Shown one piece after another: positions 7,538-14,471 of a stretch of DNA of 21,815 nucleotides. Made by a program: the position numbers and the translations under genes. The stretch is from Lysobacterales bacterium (GTDB lineage Bacteria > Pseudomonadota > Gammaproteobacteria > Xanthomonadales > SZUA-36): the NCBI GenBank assembly GCA_029287515.1, contig JARFQZ010000305.1:1-21815 (forward strand). Reading direction: 5' to 3'. Positions within the stretch are counted from its first letter, which is position 1; each line of letters begins with the position of its first letter. The notes under the pieces were generated by a model. It had not been told where the DNA came from, ran no database searches, and was given only the letters and a program-made list of their open reading frames with translations.

Positions 7538-7945
7538 TTACTGTTCCTGGGCCGCAATCGACACGTTGAAAACTCCGGCAGAGCGGGCCGCGTCCATCAC
7601 CTGGATCAGGGTATCCGTTTTGGATTCCTTATCTGCCTGGATCACGACCGAACCCTGGGGATTCTCTGCGTGCAAGCGTTCGATATTCGGTCGTACTGAA
7701 CGGATATCGATCTGGCGGCGGTCAATCCAGATGTCATTATTTGGACCGATCGCGACCAGTATATTGGCTTTCTCCTGTTTTACAGCGGTCGCTGCATCAG
7801 GCCGGTTCACTTCGATACCGGCCTCTTTTACAAAGGTTGCGGTGACGATAAAGAAGATCAGCATGATAAATACCACGTCCAGCATGGGGGTGATATTGAT
7901 CTCCGACTCTTCTTCGTCGTACTGCTGGGCTAAATGTTGCCGCAT
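7538..7945 (-). CDS. exbD: ExbD biopolymer transport protein
   Basis: A protein of 135 residues, the normal ExbD length. A cytoplasmic N-terminus is followed by one membrane helix (about 18-42, ITPMLDVVFIMLIFFIVTAT). It contains Asp23, the residue that carries protons in ExbD/TolR proteins. A small periplasmic domain follows (about 60-135, VVIQADKESKTDTLIQVMDA). ExbD pairs with ExbB to form the motor that drives TonB. AGGAG lies eight bases before the ATG. The 40-base gap from exbB is the longest in the operon and carries a perfect palindrome. Confidence 0.95.
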   Translation of the reverse strand: MRQHLAQQYDEEESEINITPMLDVVFIMLIFFIVTATFVKEAGIEVNRPDAATAVKQEKANILVAIGPNNDIWIDRRQIDIRSVRPNIERLHAENPQGSVVIQADKESKTDTLIQVMDAARSAGVFNVSIAAQEQ

Positions 7946-7967
7946 TTGTCTTTCTCCTGTATCAGCA

Positions 7968-7991
7968 GGCTGAAGGTTCGAACCTTCAGCC
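7968..7991 (-). promoter_or_regulatory. Perfect 24-bp palindrome at the exbB/exbD junction
   Basis: GGCTGAAGGTTC (7968-7979) is followed directly by its reverse complement (7980-7991). On the mRNA it would form a 9-10 bp stem with a small loop centred on UUCGAA. It includes the exbB stop codon (7986-7988) and ends about 22 bases before the exbD start. There is no T tract, so it is not a standard terminator. An RNA-stability hairpin, a partial attenuator setting the ExbB:ExbD ratio, or a protein-binding site are possible. Confidence 0.7.
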
Positions 7992-8525
7992 GTGCTCGAT
8001 AATTAATTCGTCTGCTATGAACTCGCGTTCCCTGCGCGCCTTGTTTTCAAGGAACGCAGACATCGCCACTCCGGAAAGCGCCGCTACCATGCCGGCCATT
8101 GTTGGAACGGTAGCCCTGGACACACCGGAGGCCATTGACCGGGGATTACCTGATCCGGAAATGGCCATGACCTCGAAGACCTCGATCATGCCCGTTACCG
8201 TGCCCAGCAACCCCAGCAGGGGGCAGAGGGCTACACAGGTCTTGATCAGAGCCATGTTGCGCTCCGCATTCGCGGACACCTGTGAAATGATGCGGTCCCT
8301 GATCTGGTGAGCTTTCCAGGATGAATAATCGGTGCGTTCATCCCAGTAATTGTGAGCCTTCCGGATCAGGGTTTTATGCCCTGTCCGGAAGTACACAATC
8401 CGTTCGATAATCAGCATCCACATGACCAGGGTGACGATGGCGATGACATTCAGCACCGGACCGCCGAGTTCAAAGAAATCCCGGATGGTTTCAAGGAATG
8501 GCAGATAATAAAAGATGACGTCCAT
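7986..8525 (-). CDS. exbB: ExbB proton channel subunit (short, MotA/TolQ/ExbB family)
   Basis: A protein of 179 residues, short for the family and typical of ExbB2 of TonB2 systems. An N-terminal membrane segment (about 20-42, LNVIAIVTLVMWMLIIERIV) precedes a cytoplasmic loop, then two further helices (about 95-120, TCVALCPLLGLLGTVTGMIE, and about 138-162, ATVPTMAGMVAALSGVAMSA). The PLLGLLGTVTGM motif is the family signature lining the pentameric channel. It forms the inner-membrane motor with ExbD. It starts five bases after the ttpC stop with no clear Shine-Dalgarno, so it probably depends on translational coupling. Confidence 0.93.
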   Translation of the reverse strand: MDVIFYYLPFLETIRDFFELGGPVLNVIAIVTLVMWMLIIERIVYFRTGHKTLIRKAHNYWDERTDYSSWKAHQIRDRIISQVSANAERNMALIKTCVALCPLLGLLGTVTGMIEVFEVMAISGSGNPRSMASGVSRATVPTMAGMVAALSGVAMSAFLENKARREREFIADELIIEHG

Positions 8526-8530
8526 CTGGT

Positions 8531-9895
8531 TTATGCCATCCTTTCAGCACGCTCGGAAAGCATGCCTGCCGCCTCTTCCTGGAGGATCTGTGTCAGGCGT
8601 TTCGCACGGCTTTGTACCAGCGTATGCAGGAACACCGTGGGAATGGCGACGCACAGGCCGAGAACCGTCGTGACCAGCGCGGTTGAAATACCACCGGCCA
8701 TCAGTTTCGGGTCACCCGCACCGTACAGCGTAATAGCCTGGAAGGTGACGATCATACCGGTAACTGTACCCAGCAGTCCGAGCAATGGCGCAACGACAGA
8801 GATGATCTTCAGGAATGGGAGCATCGAGTTGAACTTCGGAATTTCCTTCAGAATCGCCTCACCCAGCTTAAGCTCAAGCGCCTCGACGTCTGAATCAGGG
8901 TTGTCGTGCGCAATCTTCAATACACGGCCCAGCGGATTGTTGCCCGCCTGCTCAAGATTTTTGGTCTGCCGGTTAACCTTGGCGGCAGTACCGGACAATG
9001 CCAGCAAACGCCAGATAGCGATGGCGAGACCTACGATACCCAGTGCGATGATTACGTAACCCACTTCCTTACCCTGTGCAATGCGTTCCGTCAGGCTGGG
9101 GGACTGCACCAGCAGGGCCAGTAACTGGCCGCGGGTCGGGTCCACAGCGAAGCCGTGCATACCATCGGTTGCAGACTGCAGGTTGGCTGCACGGCCGGTG
9201 TAACGGCCAGCGGGCTGGCGCTGCAGTTCAACCAGGCGGCCGGTCTCGGGAACGTACTCGAGGTACTTGCCGTCGGAGACGACGTTGAACAGGCCGACGC
9301 GAACGACATCGCGCTGTTCTTCTTCACCGCTGGCATTGATAACCGTGGTGTTGATGCTGGCAACCCGGGCGGACTCAGTCATTTCACGCTGCAGTTCGAA
9401 CCAGATCCGCTCGATTTCCTCGAGGGTCGGCATGCGCGTCGTGGAGCCCATCTTCTGCGCGAACTCGGTGAGCCATTCGCCGCGATCGGGGAACTGGATC
9501 TGCGTTACGGAAGTATCGAAATTGCCGCGCGCATCGCCGGCTGCCTGCTGCAGAACACCGAACAGTTCCTTCAGTTCACCGAGGCGTTCCTGCAGGGCGC
9601 GTTCCAGATCGATGATCTGTGCGTCGTTGGCTTCGAAGGTGTTTTCCAGTTGCACCGAAAGCTGTTCCTGGCGAACTTGCTCAGCTTCCATGTTTCTCAG
9701 CAACTGTTGCTGCTGCCCTCGGGCCTGCTGGAATTCAGCAATACGTTTCCTGTTTTCCTCAGCGTCCTTGACGCGGCCGGATTTGACCTGCTGCAGTAAT
9801 TCGTCAAGTGAAACAGCCTGTGCCGCATAAGCGGTGTTGCCAAGGCCGAAAGCGAGTCCAGTGATCAGTGCTGCTTTTAATATTCTGTTTATCAT
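8531..9895 (-). CDS. ttpC: TtpC-like long MotA/TolQ/ExbB family protein
   Basis: A protein of 454 residues with a signal-type N-terminus (about 1-25, ending AYAAQA). A Gln/Glu-rich coiled coil follows (about 30-120), then a periplasmic region, then the ExbB-like membrane part. That part has helices at about 262-285 (VGYVIIALGIVGLAIAIWRL), 350-380 (SVVAPLLGLLGTVTGMIVTF) and 395-420 (STALVTTVLGLCVAIPTVFL). The GLLGTVTGM signature is shared with the short ExbB, while the long extra N-terminus is the mark of TtpC, an additional TolQ-like protein needed by Vibrio TonB2 systems. It follows the DUF3450 gene by two bases, with GGGGGA seven bases before its ATG. It probably enlarges the ExbB/ExbD motor into the periplasm. 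Family is certain; the TtpC name rests on length and neighbours. Confidence 0.9.
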   Translation of the reverse strand: MINRILKAALITGLAFGLGNTAYAAQAVSLDELLQQVKSGRVKDAEENRKRIAEFQQARGQQQQLLRNMEAEQVRQEQLSVQLENTFEANDAQIIDLERALQERLGELKELFGVLQQAAGDARGNFDTSVTQIQFPDRGEWLTEFAQKMGSTTRMPTLEEIERIWFELQREMTESARVASINTTVINASGEEEQRDVVRVGLFNVVSDGKYLEYVPETGRLVELQRQPAGRYTGRAANLQSATDGMHGFAVDPTRGQLLALLVQSPSLTERIAQGKEVGYVIIALGIVGLAIAIWRLLALSGTAAKVNRQTKNLEQAGNNPLGRVLKIAHDNPDSDVEALELKLGEAILKEIPKFNSMLPFLKIISVVAPLLGLLGTVTGMIVTFQAITLYGAGDPKLMAGGISTALVTTVLGLCVAIPTVFLHTLVQSRAKRLTQILQEEAAGMLSERAERMA

Positions 9896-9897
9896 GA

Positions 9898-10689
9898 TTA
9901 TTCCCCCGAAGCAGCCGGTACAGGTACGATCAGCAGGTCAGGAGCGACCTGCTTGCGAGCCACCCGCAATCCGTCATTGATTTGGTTTTTGAATTCTGAA
10001 GCTTCGAGTTCAACCCATGAACCCGATGCCTTGTCCCAGGCGCCGGTATGCGCACCGCCTACTGACTGGTAGGCCAGGGAAACACGTCCGATACGGAGGA
10101 AGTCGACTTCCTGCTCGTTACCGTTGATCGGCACGGTGCCCTTATAGGCTTCGATGGTGCGGCCATAATCGTTTTCGATCTGGTAAGCCTCGATGACGCG
10201 GCGGAATTTTTCAGCCGAAGAAACGTCTGAACGCTCCATCATGCCCCTGAGCCTTTCGAGACGCTCGGTGCGCTCTTTGATCAGGAAGGGCGTGTCAAGT
10301 GCGATGAACTGTTCCAGTGAGTCCAGCATGCGGGTCATCATCGGGATGATCTGACGCTCGATCAGGGCAACGTTGGAAATGGATTCGCTCAGTGCCGCCT
10401 TCTCTTCTTCCTGGTTATTCACCTGCCGCTGCAGAAGGCTGTTGTAAGTGACCAGCCCGTCTACAACTTTTGAAACAGTGTTGTATTCGTTAAGCAAGTC
10501 ATCCGTCTGGTTGGCGATTTGCTCGACGCGCTGCTGCTCGGCAGCACCTGCGTCGGAGCGTTTCTCACCTTCCTGTATGACCTGGTCTATGTTTACCTGG
10601 GCAACTACAGGTGCAAAAGTACCCGCGGAGAGGGCTGCTACCAGAATTGCGCTCAACAAGAGCCTTTTATTCATTCGATTCATTAGCAT
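9898..10689 (-). CDS. DUF3450 family periplasmic coiled-coil protein
   Basis: A protein of 263 residues with a signal peptide (about 1-30, LLLSAILVAALSAG then PVVAQ). The mature protein begins with a long heptad-like coiled coil (about 35-110, rich in Glu, Gln and Asn). It then holds the conserved middle pattern of this family: RQIIPMMTRMLDSLEQFI, PFLIKERTERLERLR and VDFLRIGRVSLAYQS. The family almost always sits directly upstream of ttpC-exbB-exbD-tonB, as here, so a structural role in the energised TonB complex is likely although its biochemistry is unknown. It is the first gene of the operon. Met1, Met3 or Met6 could each start it, and none has a strong Shine-Dalgarno. Confidence 0.88.
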   Translation of the reverse strand: MLMNRMNKRLLLSAILVAALSAGTFAPVVAQVNIDQVIQEGEKRSDAGAAEQQRVEQIANQTDDLLNEYNTVSKVVDGLVTYNSLLQRQVNNQEEEKAALSESISNVALIERQIIPMMTRMLDSLEQFIALDTPFLIKERTERLERLRGMMERSDVSSAEKFRRVIEAYQIENDYGRTIEAYKGTVPINGNEQEVDFLRIGRVSLAYQSVGGAHTGAWDKASGSWVELEASEFKNQINDGLRVARKQVAPDLLIVPVPAASGE

Positions 10690-10874
10690 GCTAGATCTCG
10701 GTTTTGAAAAATGGATAACGGTTGAAAAAACATAAAGTATGTATTCCGGATCAAGAAGGGTATAACTTGCAGAATAGGCGAGTCAATTGTTTATACCGCT
10801 CAATCCCCGTCGTTTTGGCTCAACTAACAGAATTTTTACATGAAAAGCTGTTCGAGGGACGAAAATAGCCAACT
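10690..10874. other. Divergent intergenic region, 185 bp
   Basis: AT-rich gap between the TonB operon (minus) and the protease cassette (plus). It holds the candidate minus promoter and two CGGTT-GAAAA motifs starting at 10699 and 10719, 20 bases apart in the operon leader. No clear plus-strand promoter was found; GAGGG at 10854-10858 is too far from the ATG at 10875 to be a good ribosome site. Confidence 0.6.
10759..10786 (-). promoter_or_regulatory. Candidate sigma70 promoter of the TonB operon
   Basis: Read on the minus strand, TTGACT (10781-10786), a 16-base spacer and TATACC (10759-10764) form the best promoter match in the divergent gap. Transcription would begin near 10752, leaving a leader of about 60 bases before the DUF3450 start. 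No convincing Fur box overlaps it, so iron control is not evident from sequence. Confidence 0.45.
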
Positions 10875-11399
10875 ATGAAAAAAACCAGGTTCATAAATTG
10901 CATTGTTGCGCTGTCGATTATTCCGCTCTGCGCAGGGGCGAATCCATCGGAGTTGCAGGTTCTCGGCTGGGTCGAAAACGCCTACCTGCCAGATCCGGGT
11001 TTCGAACTGAAGGCTAAACTCGATACCGGCGCCGAAACCTCTTCGCTCGACTCCCGTGTGATCAAAAAATTCCGCAAAGGAGGCAAACGCTGGGTTCGCT
11101 TCGCTGTGACCGATCGGGAAAGCGGTGAGGAGTTCATCCTGGTCCGGGAGCGCCTCCGGACGATCGGCGTGGTGCAACACGACGGAACCAAACAGACCCG
11201 CCCCGTAATCGAGATGAAGATATGTGTTGCCGGAATCTTTGTGGAGACGGAAGTCAGCCTGATCGACCGGAGTGAATTCAACTATCCCCTGCTGGTTGGG
11301 CGCACCGCCCTCGCGATGTTTGCTCTGGTGGATTCTTCGGAAACTTTCCTCGGTCAGTCCCGTTGCGGCGAAGAATCCAGCCAGGAAATCGATTCATGA
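10875..11399 (+). CDS. Exported retropepsin-like 'ATP-dependent zinc protease' family protein
   Basis: A protein of 174 residues. A signal peptide (about 1-21) precedes a small aspartic-protease-fold domain (about 27-160). The active-site motif is KAKLDTGAETSSLDS with Asp50, and the closing flap pattern is YPLLVGRTALA near residue 137. This matches the family historically named ATP-dependent zinc protease (DUF785), now seen as retropepsin-like and probably needing dimer formation, since only one DTG motif is present. The signal peptide places it in the periplasm. Its stop overlaps the start of the next gene (ATGA), and the three-gene order is typical. It probably cleaves or regulates a product of the cassette's ATP-grasp enzyme; this is inference. 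There is no good Shine-Dalgarno, and no lipobox at the Cys in the signal peptide. Confidence 0.85.
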   Translation: MKKTRFINCIVALSIIPLCAGANPSELQVLGWVENAYLPDPGFELKAKLDTGAETSSLDSRVIKKFRKGGKRWVRFAVTDRESGEEFILVRERLRTIGVVQHDGTKQTRPVIEMKICVAGIFVETEVSLIDRSEFNYPLLVGRTALAMFALVDSSETFLGQSRCGEESSQEIDS

Positions 11400-12925
11400 C
11401 CCGCAGCCGACAATGGGTGGTTCTTTCGCTCCTGCTGATCATGGTGGGTGGCCTCGTTTTCGCGTTCAAGGTGGTGCGCCTGGGTTATCCGGTTTTTCCG
11501 GACCAGACCAGCGAGCAATGGGTTGTTCAGGCACGCCTTCGGATCGAACCGGTCAAGGGTCCGGTGCGGGCCAGCCTGCTGCTGCCGGTCCGTTCCACCG
11601 GCTTTACCATCAGCAACGAAAGTTTTGTTTCGCGGGACTTTGGGCTAACCATCCAGGAAGAAATGTTCAGGCGCCGGGCCGATTGGGCGATCCGCAGCCT
11701 GGACGGCGACAGGACGCTTTATTACCGGGCCACGGTCATAAAGGATATGCGCCAGCACCGGTTTGCGACCCGTCCTGAAATTCCGCCGCCGCCGCAACTG
11801 GAAGAGCCCTGGGCGACCGCCCTGGAGGACCTGGTCGAAGAGGTCAAAAAGGAATCCGCGGACGTTCAGTCCTTTGCCGCCGAAATCCTGGATCACCTGC
11901 ACGAGAGTTCGGATGACGCCAGCTGGAAAATCTTCATGGAAGGCGTGGAGTCCCCCCTGGAACACGCGCGGCTTGCACAGAACATTCTCGCGGCAGAGCA
12001 GATTCCTTCGAAACTGGTCCATGGGATCATGCTCAGGCACGACGTGCAGCGCGCGGTGGTGGATACGATGCTGGCTGTTTGGGATGGAGACGACTGGCTG
12101 CTGTTCGATCCCGCAACCGGTCAGCAGGGCAGGCCCGAGGAGTTCATGATCTGGTGGCGTGGCCTGGAAACCCTCGCGAGTGTCAGTGGCGCCCTGATCA
12201 ATGACCTGCAGATTTCAGTGAAGAAGCGCATGACCAGTTCCCTGGAGCTCGCTTCCCTGCGCACGGAACTGAAAGATTCGTTCGTCGGGCGAATCTCGCT
12301 GCTGCACTTACCGGTGCAAACCCAATCGGTATACGAAGTACTTCTCCTCGTGCCGTTTGGCATCCTCGTCATCGTGCTCCTTCGCAATTTCATCGGCCTG
12401 AGCTCGTTTGGCACCTTCGCACCGGTACTGATTGCGCTGGCGTTCAGGGAAACGGAGCTTCTGAAGGGGATTCTGCTGTTCATGCTGATCGTTTCACTGG
12501 GCCTGGTGTTCCGCTTCTATCTCGAACGTTTGCGGTTATTGCTGGTACCCAGGCTGGCGGCCGTTGTAACCATTGTCGTGCTGCTTATGACCGCTATCAG
12601 CCTGCTCAGTGAACGGATGGGCACTGAGACCGGCCTTTCGGTCTCGCTGTTTCCGATGGTGATCATTTCCATGGTCATCGAGCGCATGTCCATCGTTTGG
12701 GAAGAGCGCGGCGCCGCTACGTCCATCAGGGAGGGGTTGGGCAGCCTGTTGATGGCATCCCTCGCATACCTGGTCATCTCGATTGATGTGCTGGAGTACT
12801 GGGTAACTGTTTTTCCGGAGGTTAACCTCATTGTCCTGGGACTGATCGTTGCGCTGGGACGTTACACTGGATTCAGGCTCACCGAGTTGTTCAGGTTCCG
12901 GCAACTTGCCGCACGGGACTCCTGA
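11396..12925 (+). CDS. Inactive transglutaminase fused to 7TM domain (UUP1-type membrane protein)
   Basis: A protein of 509 residues from the ATG at 11396, which overlaps the previous stop (ATGA) and has AGGA nine bases upstream; the in-frame ATG at 11363 lies inside the preceding gene and is rejected. A membrane anchor (about 8-26) is followed by a periplasmic region (about 30-285) with a transglutaminase-like core. Its tail motif LAVWDGDDWLLFDPATGQQG is present, but no catalytic Cys in a transglutaminase context is seen. About 290-505 holds seven hydrophobic helices, from YEVLLLVPFGILVIVLL to LIVLGLIVALGRYTGF. This matches the paired 'inactive transglutaminase' and '7TM transglutaminase' families found between a zinc-protease gene and an ATP-grasp gene. 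The dead transglutaminase domain probably binds a peptide or amide-linked substrate. Confidence 0.87.
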   Translation: MTRSRQWVVLSLLLIMVGGLVFAFKVVRLGYPVFPDQTSEQWVVQARLRIEPVKGPVRASLLLPVRSTGFTISNESFVSRDFGLTIQEEMFRRRADWAIRSLDGDRTLYYRATVIKDMRQHRFATRPEIPPPPQLEEPWATALEDLVEEVKKESADVQSFAAEILDHLHESSDDASWKIFMEGVESPLEHARLAQNILAAEQIPSKLVHGIMLRHDVQRAVVDTMLAVWDGDDWLLFDPATGQQGRPEEFMIWWRGLETLASVSGALINDLQISVKKRMTSSLELASLRTELKDSFVGRISLLHLPVQTQSVYEVLLLVPFGILVIVLLRNFIGLSSFGTFAPVLIALAFRETELLKGILLFMLIVSLGLVFRFYLERLRLLLVPRLAAVVTIVVLLMTAISLLSERMGTETGLSVSLFPMVIISMVIERMSIVWEERGAATSIREGLGSLLMASLAYLVISIDVLEYWVTVFPEVNLIVLGLIVALGRYTGFRLTELFRFRQLAARDS

Positions 12926-13899
12926 TGGGCAGTGTGCTTGCACAATTGCGATCCAATGGTGTCCTCGGGATCAATTGCCGGAATGGTGAGTACATTCTGA
13001 AACTGAATGACCGGCGGTACTTTCCCCTGGTCGACGACAAGGTTTTGTGCAAGGAAAGGCTGCAGGAACGCAACCTGGCGGTTCCGGAACTCATCGCGGT
13101 GGCCAGGTACATGCAGCAGGCATCACACCTGGGTGCGCTGCTGGGTAATCATAACGAGTTCGTCATCAAGCCCGCTCATGGCAGCGGCGGAGACGGCATA
13201 CTCGTGATCAAGGATCGCAAATCGGACTATTTCGTCGACTCCGACGGCAAGCTGGTGTTGCGCGCTGATCTCGAACACCATCTCACCAACGTAATCGGCG
13301 GTTTGTATTCGCTGGGTGGGCAACCCGATGTCGCGATGGTCGAGTCGCTCGTGCATTTCGACCCGGCGTTTGCCGGCCTGACTTATCACGGCGTGCCGGA
13401 TATCCGGGTGATTGTCTATCGCGGCTACCCGGTCATGGCCATGGTGCGGTTGCCGACACGTGAATCCCATGGCAAGGCCAATCTGCACCAGGGCGCCATT
13501 GGGGTAGGTGTCGACATGGCCAGTGGAATCACGGTTGGCGGGGTTTCCGGAAACAACGCTGTATCGGTACATCCGGATACGGGCTCACAAATCACCGGTT
13601 TCCGGATACCGCACTGGAGCCGGATCGTCTCGATGGCTGCCCGGTGTTTCGAAGCGGTGGAACTGGGTTACCTGGGCGTCGATATTGTGCTGGACGAAGA
13701 GCACGGCCCGCTGATCCTGGAGCTCAATGCACGCCCCGGGCTGAACATCCAGATTGCGAACCGGCGGGGCCTGCGTCACCGACTGGATGCCGTCGACGCG
13801 TTGGGCCAGGGGCGGCAAAGCCCCGAGCGGCGCGTGGAGTGGGCCTGCCGGCAATTCGGAGAATCCCGGGTGGACCTGCTTTCTCCGGCCCCCTGGTAA
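12925..13899 (+). CDS. Alpha-L-glutamate ligase-like ATP-grasp enzyme (RimK-related)
   Basis: A protein of 324 residues beginning at an ATG that shares its A with the previous TGA (TGATG). It is a cytoplasmic ATP-grasp fold: N-terminal GVLGINCRNGEYILKLNDRR and FPLVDDKVLCKERL, the nucleotide loop VIKPAHGSGGDGILV (about 78-92), a central DIRVIVYRGYPVMAMVRLP, and the metal-binding end LILELNARPGLNIQIANRRG (about 266-285, with Glu and Asn metal ligands). ATP-grasp ligases join a carboxylate to an amine through an acyl phosphate; this branch is annotated as alpha-L-glutamate ligase-like, but its true substrate is not established. With the membrane transglutaminase-7TM protein and the protease it forms a three-gene cassette. 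A 27-base gap separates it from the converging operon. Confidence 0.9.
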   Translation: MGSVLAQLRSNGVLGINCRNGEYILKLNDRRYFPLVDDKVLCKERLQERNLAVPELIAVARYMQQASHLGALLGNHNEFVIKPAHGSGGDGILVIKDRKSDYFVDSDGKLVLRADLEHHLTNVIGGLYSLGGQPDVAMVESLVHFDPAFAGLTYHGVPDIRVIVYRGYPVMAMVRLPTRESHGKANLHQGAIGVGVDMASGITVGGVSGNNAVSVHPDTGSQITGFRIPHWSRIVSMAARCFEAVELGYLGVDIVLDEEHGPLILELNARPGLNIQIANRRGLRHRLDAVDALGQGRQSPERRVEWACRQFGESRVDLLSPAPW

Positions 13900-13926
13900 G
13901 CAGGGGAGTCGAGCTTCAGTTCCCCG

Positions 13927-14469
13927 TTAAGCTTTGTTTTCAGTCAGCAGTTCTTTGAAATGCTGGTTGCCTTCGATGAACTGGTCTCGCGCGCGTTCGA
14001 TGTAGGTGCGGACCTCGTCGACATAGCCGTCCGTGGAGGCTGACCAGACGCGGTTGATGTAGCGTTCACCGGCGGCGAAATTGCTCATGACGTCGGCGTA
14101 GTTCTGGATACCGAAGACATGGATCATGCTTTCCCGGGCTTCGGCGAAATTGTTCAGGTCTTCGCGGAACAACCGGTCTATTTCGAACCTCGCCTCGTAC
14201 ACGGGCAGGTCGTCTCCCCTCGCGTGCAGATCTTCCAGGTTGGCGAGGATGTTGCTGAGGCTCCTTTCAAGTGTGGATATGTTCCCGGCGAGAAGATCAC
14301 CCGCCCGGGTTTGAGCGTGGGAGGCCTTGCGGTGAATCCACAAACCGACCAGGCCGACAGCCAGGACAGGCACCAGGTAATTCCAGTTGACCAGTCTCGG
14401 ATCGAGCACGGAAACGAACGAGCCGGCGAGGAAGGAAGAGAAAATCATGACCAATGCAAATACTTTCAT
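13927..14469 (-). CDS. Small two-helix membrane protein of unknown function
   Basis: A protein of 180 residues that I do not recognise. It has two hydrophobic segments near the N-terminus (about 1-22, and about 30-46, YLVPVLAVGLVGLWI), followed by a basic stretch. A largely helical, charged soluble part follows (about 50-180, with LERSLSNILANLEDLHARG, AARE-like acidic helices and a Lys/Glu tail). A cytoplasmic helical bundle is likely under the positive-inside rule. Its ATG lies two bases after the OPT transporter stop, so it is translationally coupled and is probably an accessory or partner of that transporter. It ends 27 bases from the converging ATP-grasp gene. Coding is supported by the tight coupling and a coherent hydropathy pattern. 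Confidence 0.8.
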   Translation of the reverse strand: MKVFALVMIFSSFLAGSFVSVLDPRLVNWNYLVPVLAVGLVGLWIHRKASHAQTRAGDLLAGNISTLERSLSNILANLEDLHARGDDLPVYEARFEIDRLFREDLNNFAEARESMIHVFGIQNYADVMSNFAAGERYINRVWSASTDGYVDEVRTYIERARDQFIEGNQHFKELLTENKA

Positions 14470-14471
14470 GC

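Noticed and set aside
8352..9059. Plus-strand frame of 235 codons antisense to exbB and ttpC
   Set aside because: Its translation has no hydropathy or domain pattern, while the opposite strand encodes two conserved proteins through the same bases.
9155..9799. Plus-strand frame of 214 codons antisense to ttpC
   Set aside because: It is a shadow of the coiled-coil region of TtpC; it has no recognisable domain and no operon context.
10690..10874. Fur box upstream of the TonB operon
   Set aside because: I looked for the GATAATGATAATCATTATC-type dyad and found no convincing match.
11272..11778. Plus-strand frame of 168 codons across the protease/transglutaminase junction
   Set aside because: Out-of-frame Pro/Gly-rich shadow of two confident overlapping genes.
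13903..13925. Possible terminator hairpin between the converging ATP-grasp and membrane-protein genes
   Set aside because: Only five Watson-Crick pairs (GGGGA with TCCCC), a 13-base loop and no T tract; too weak to call.
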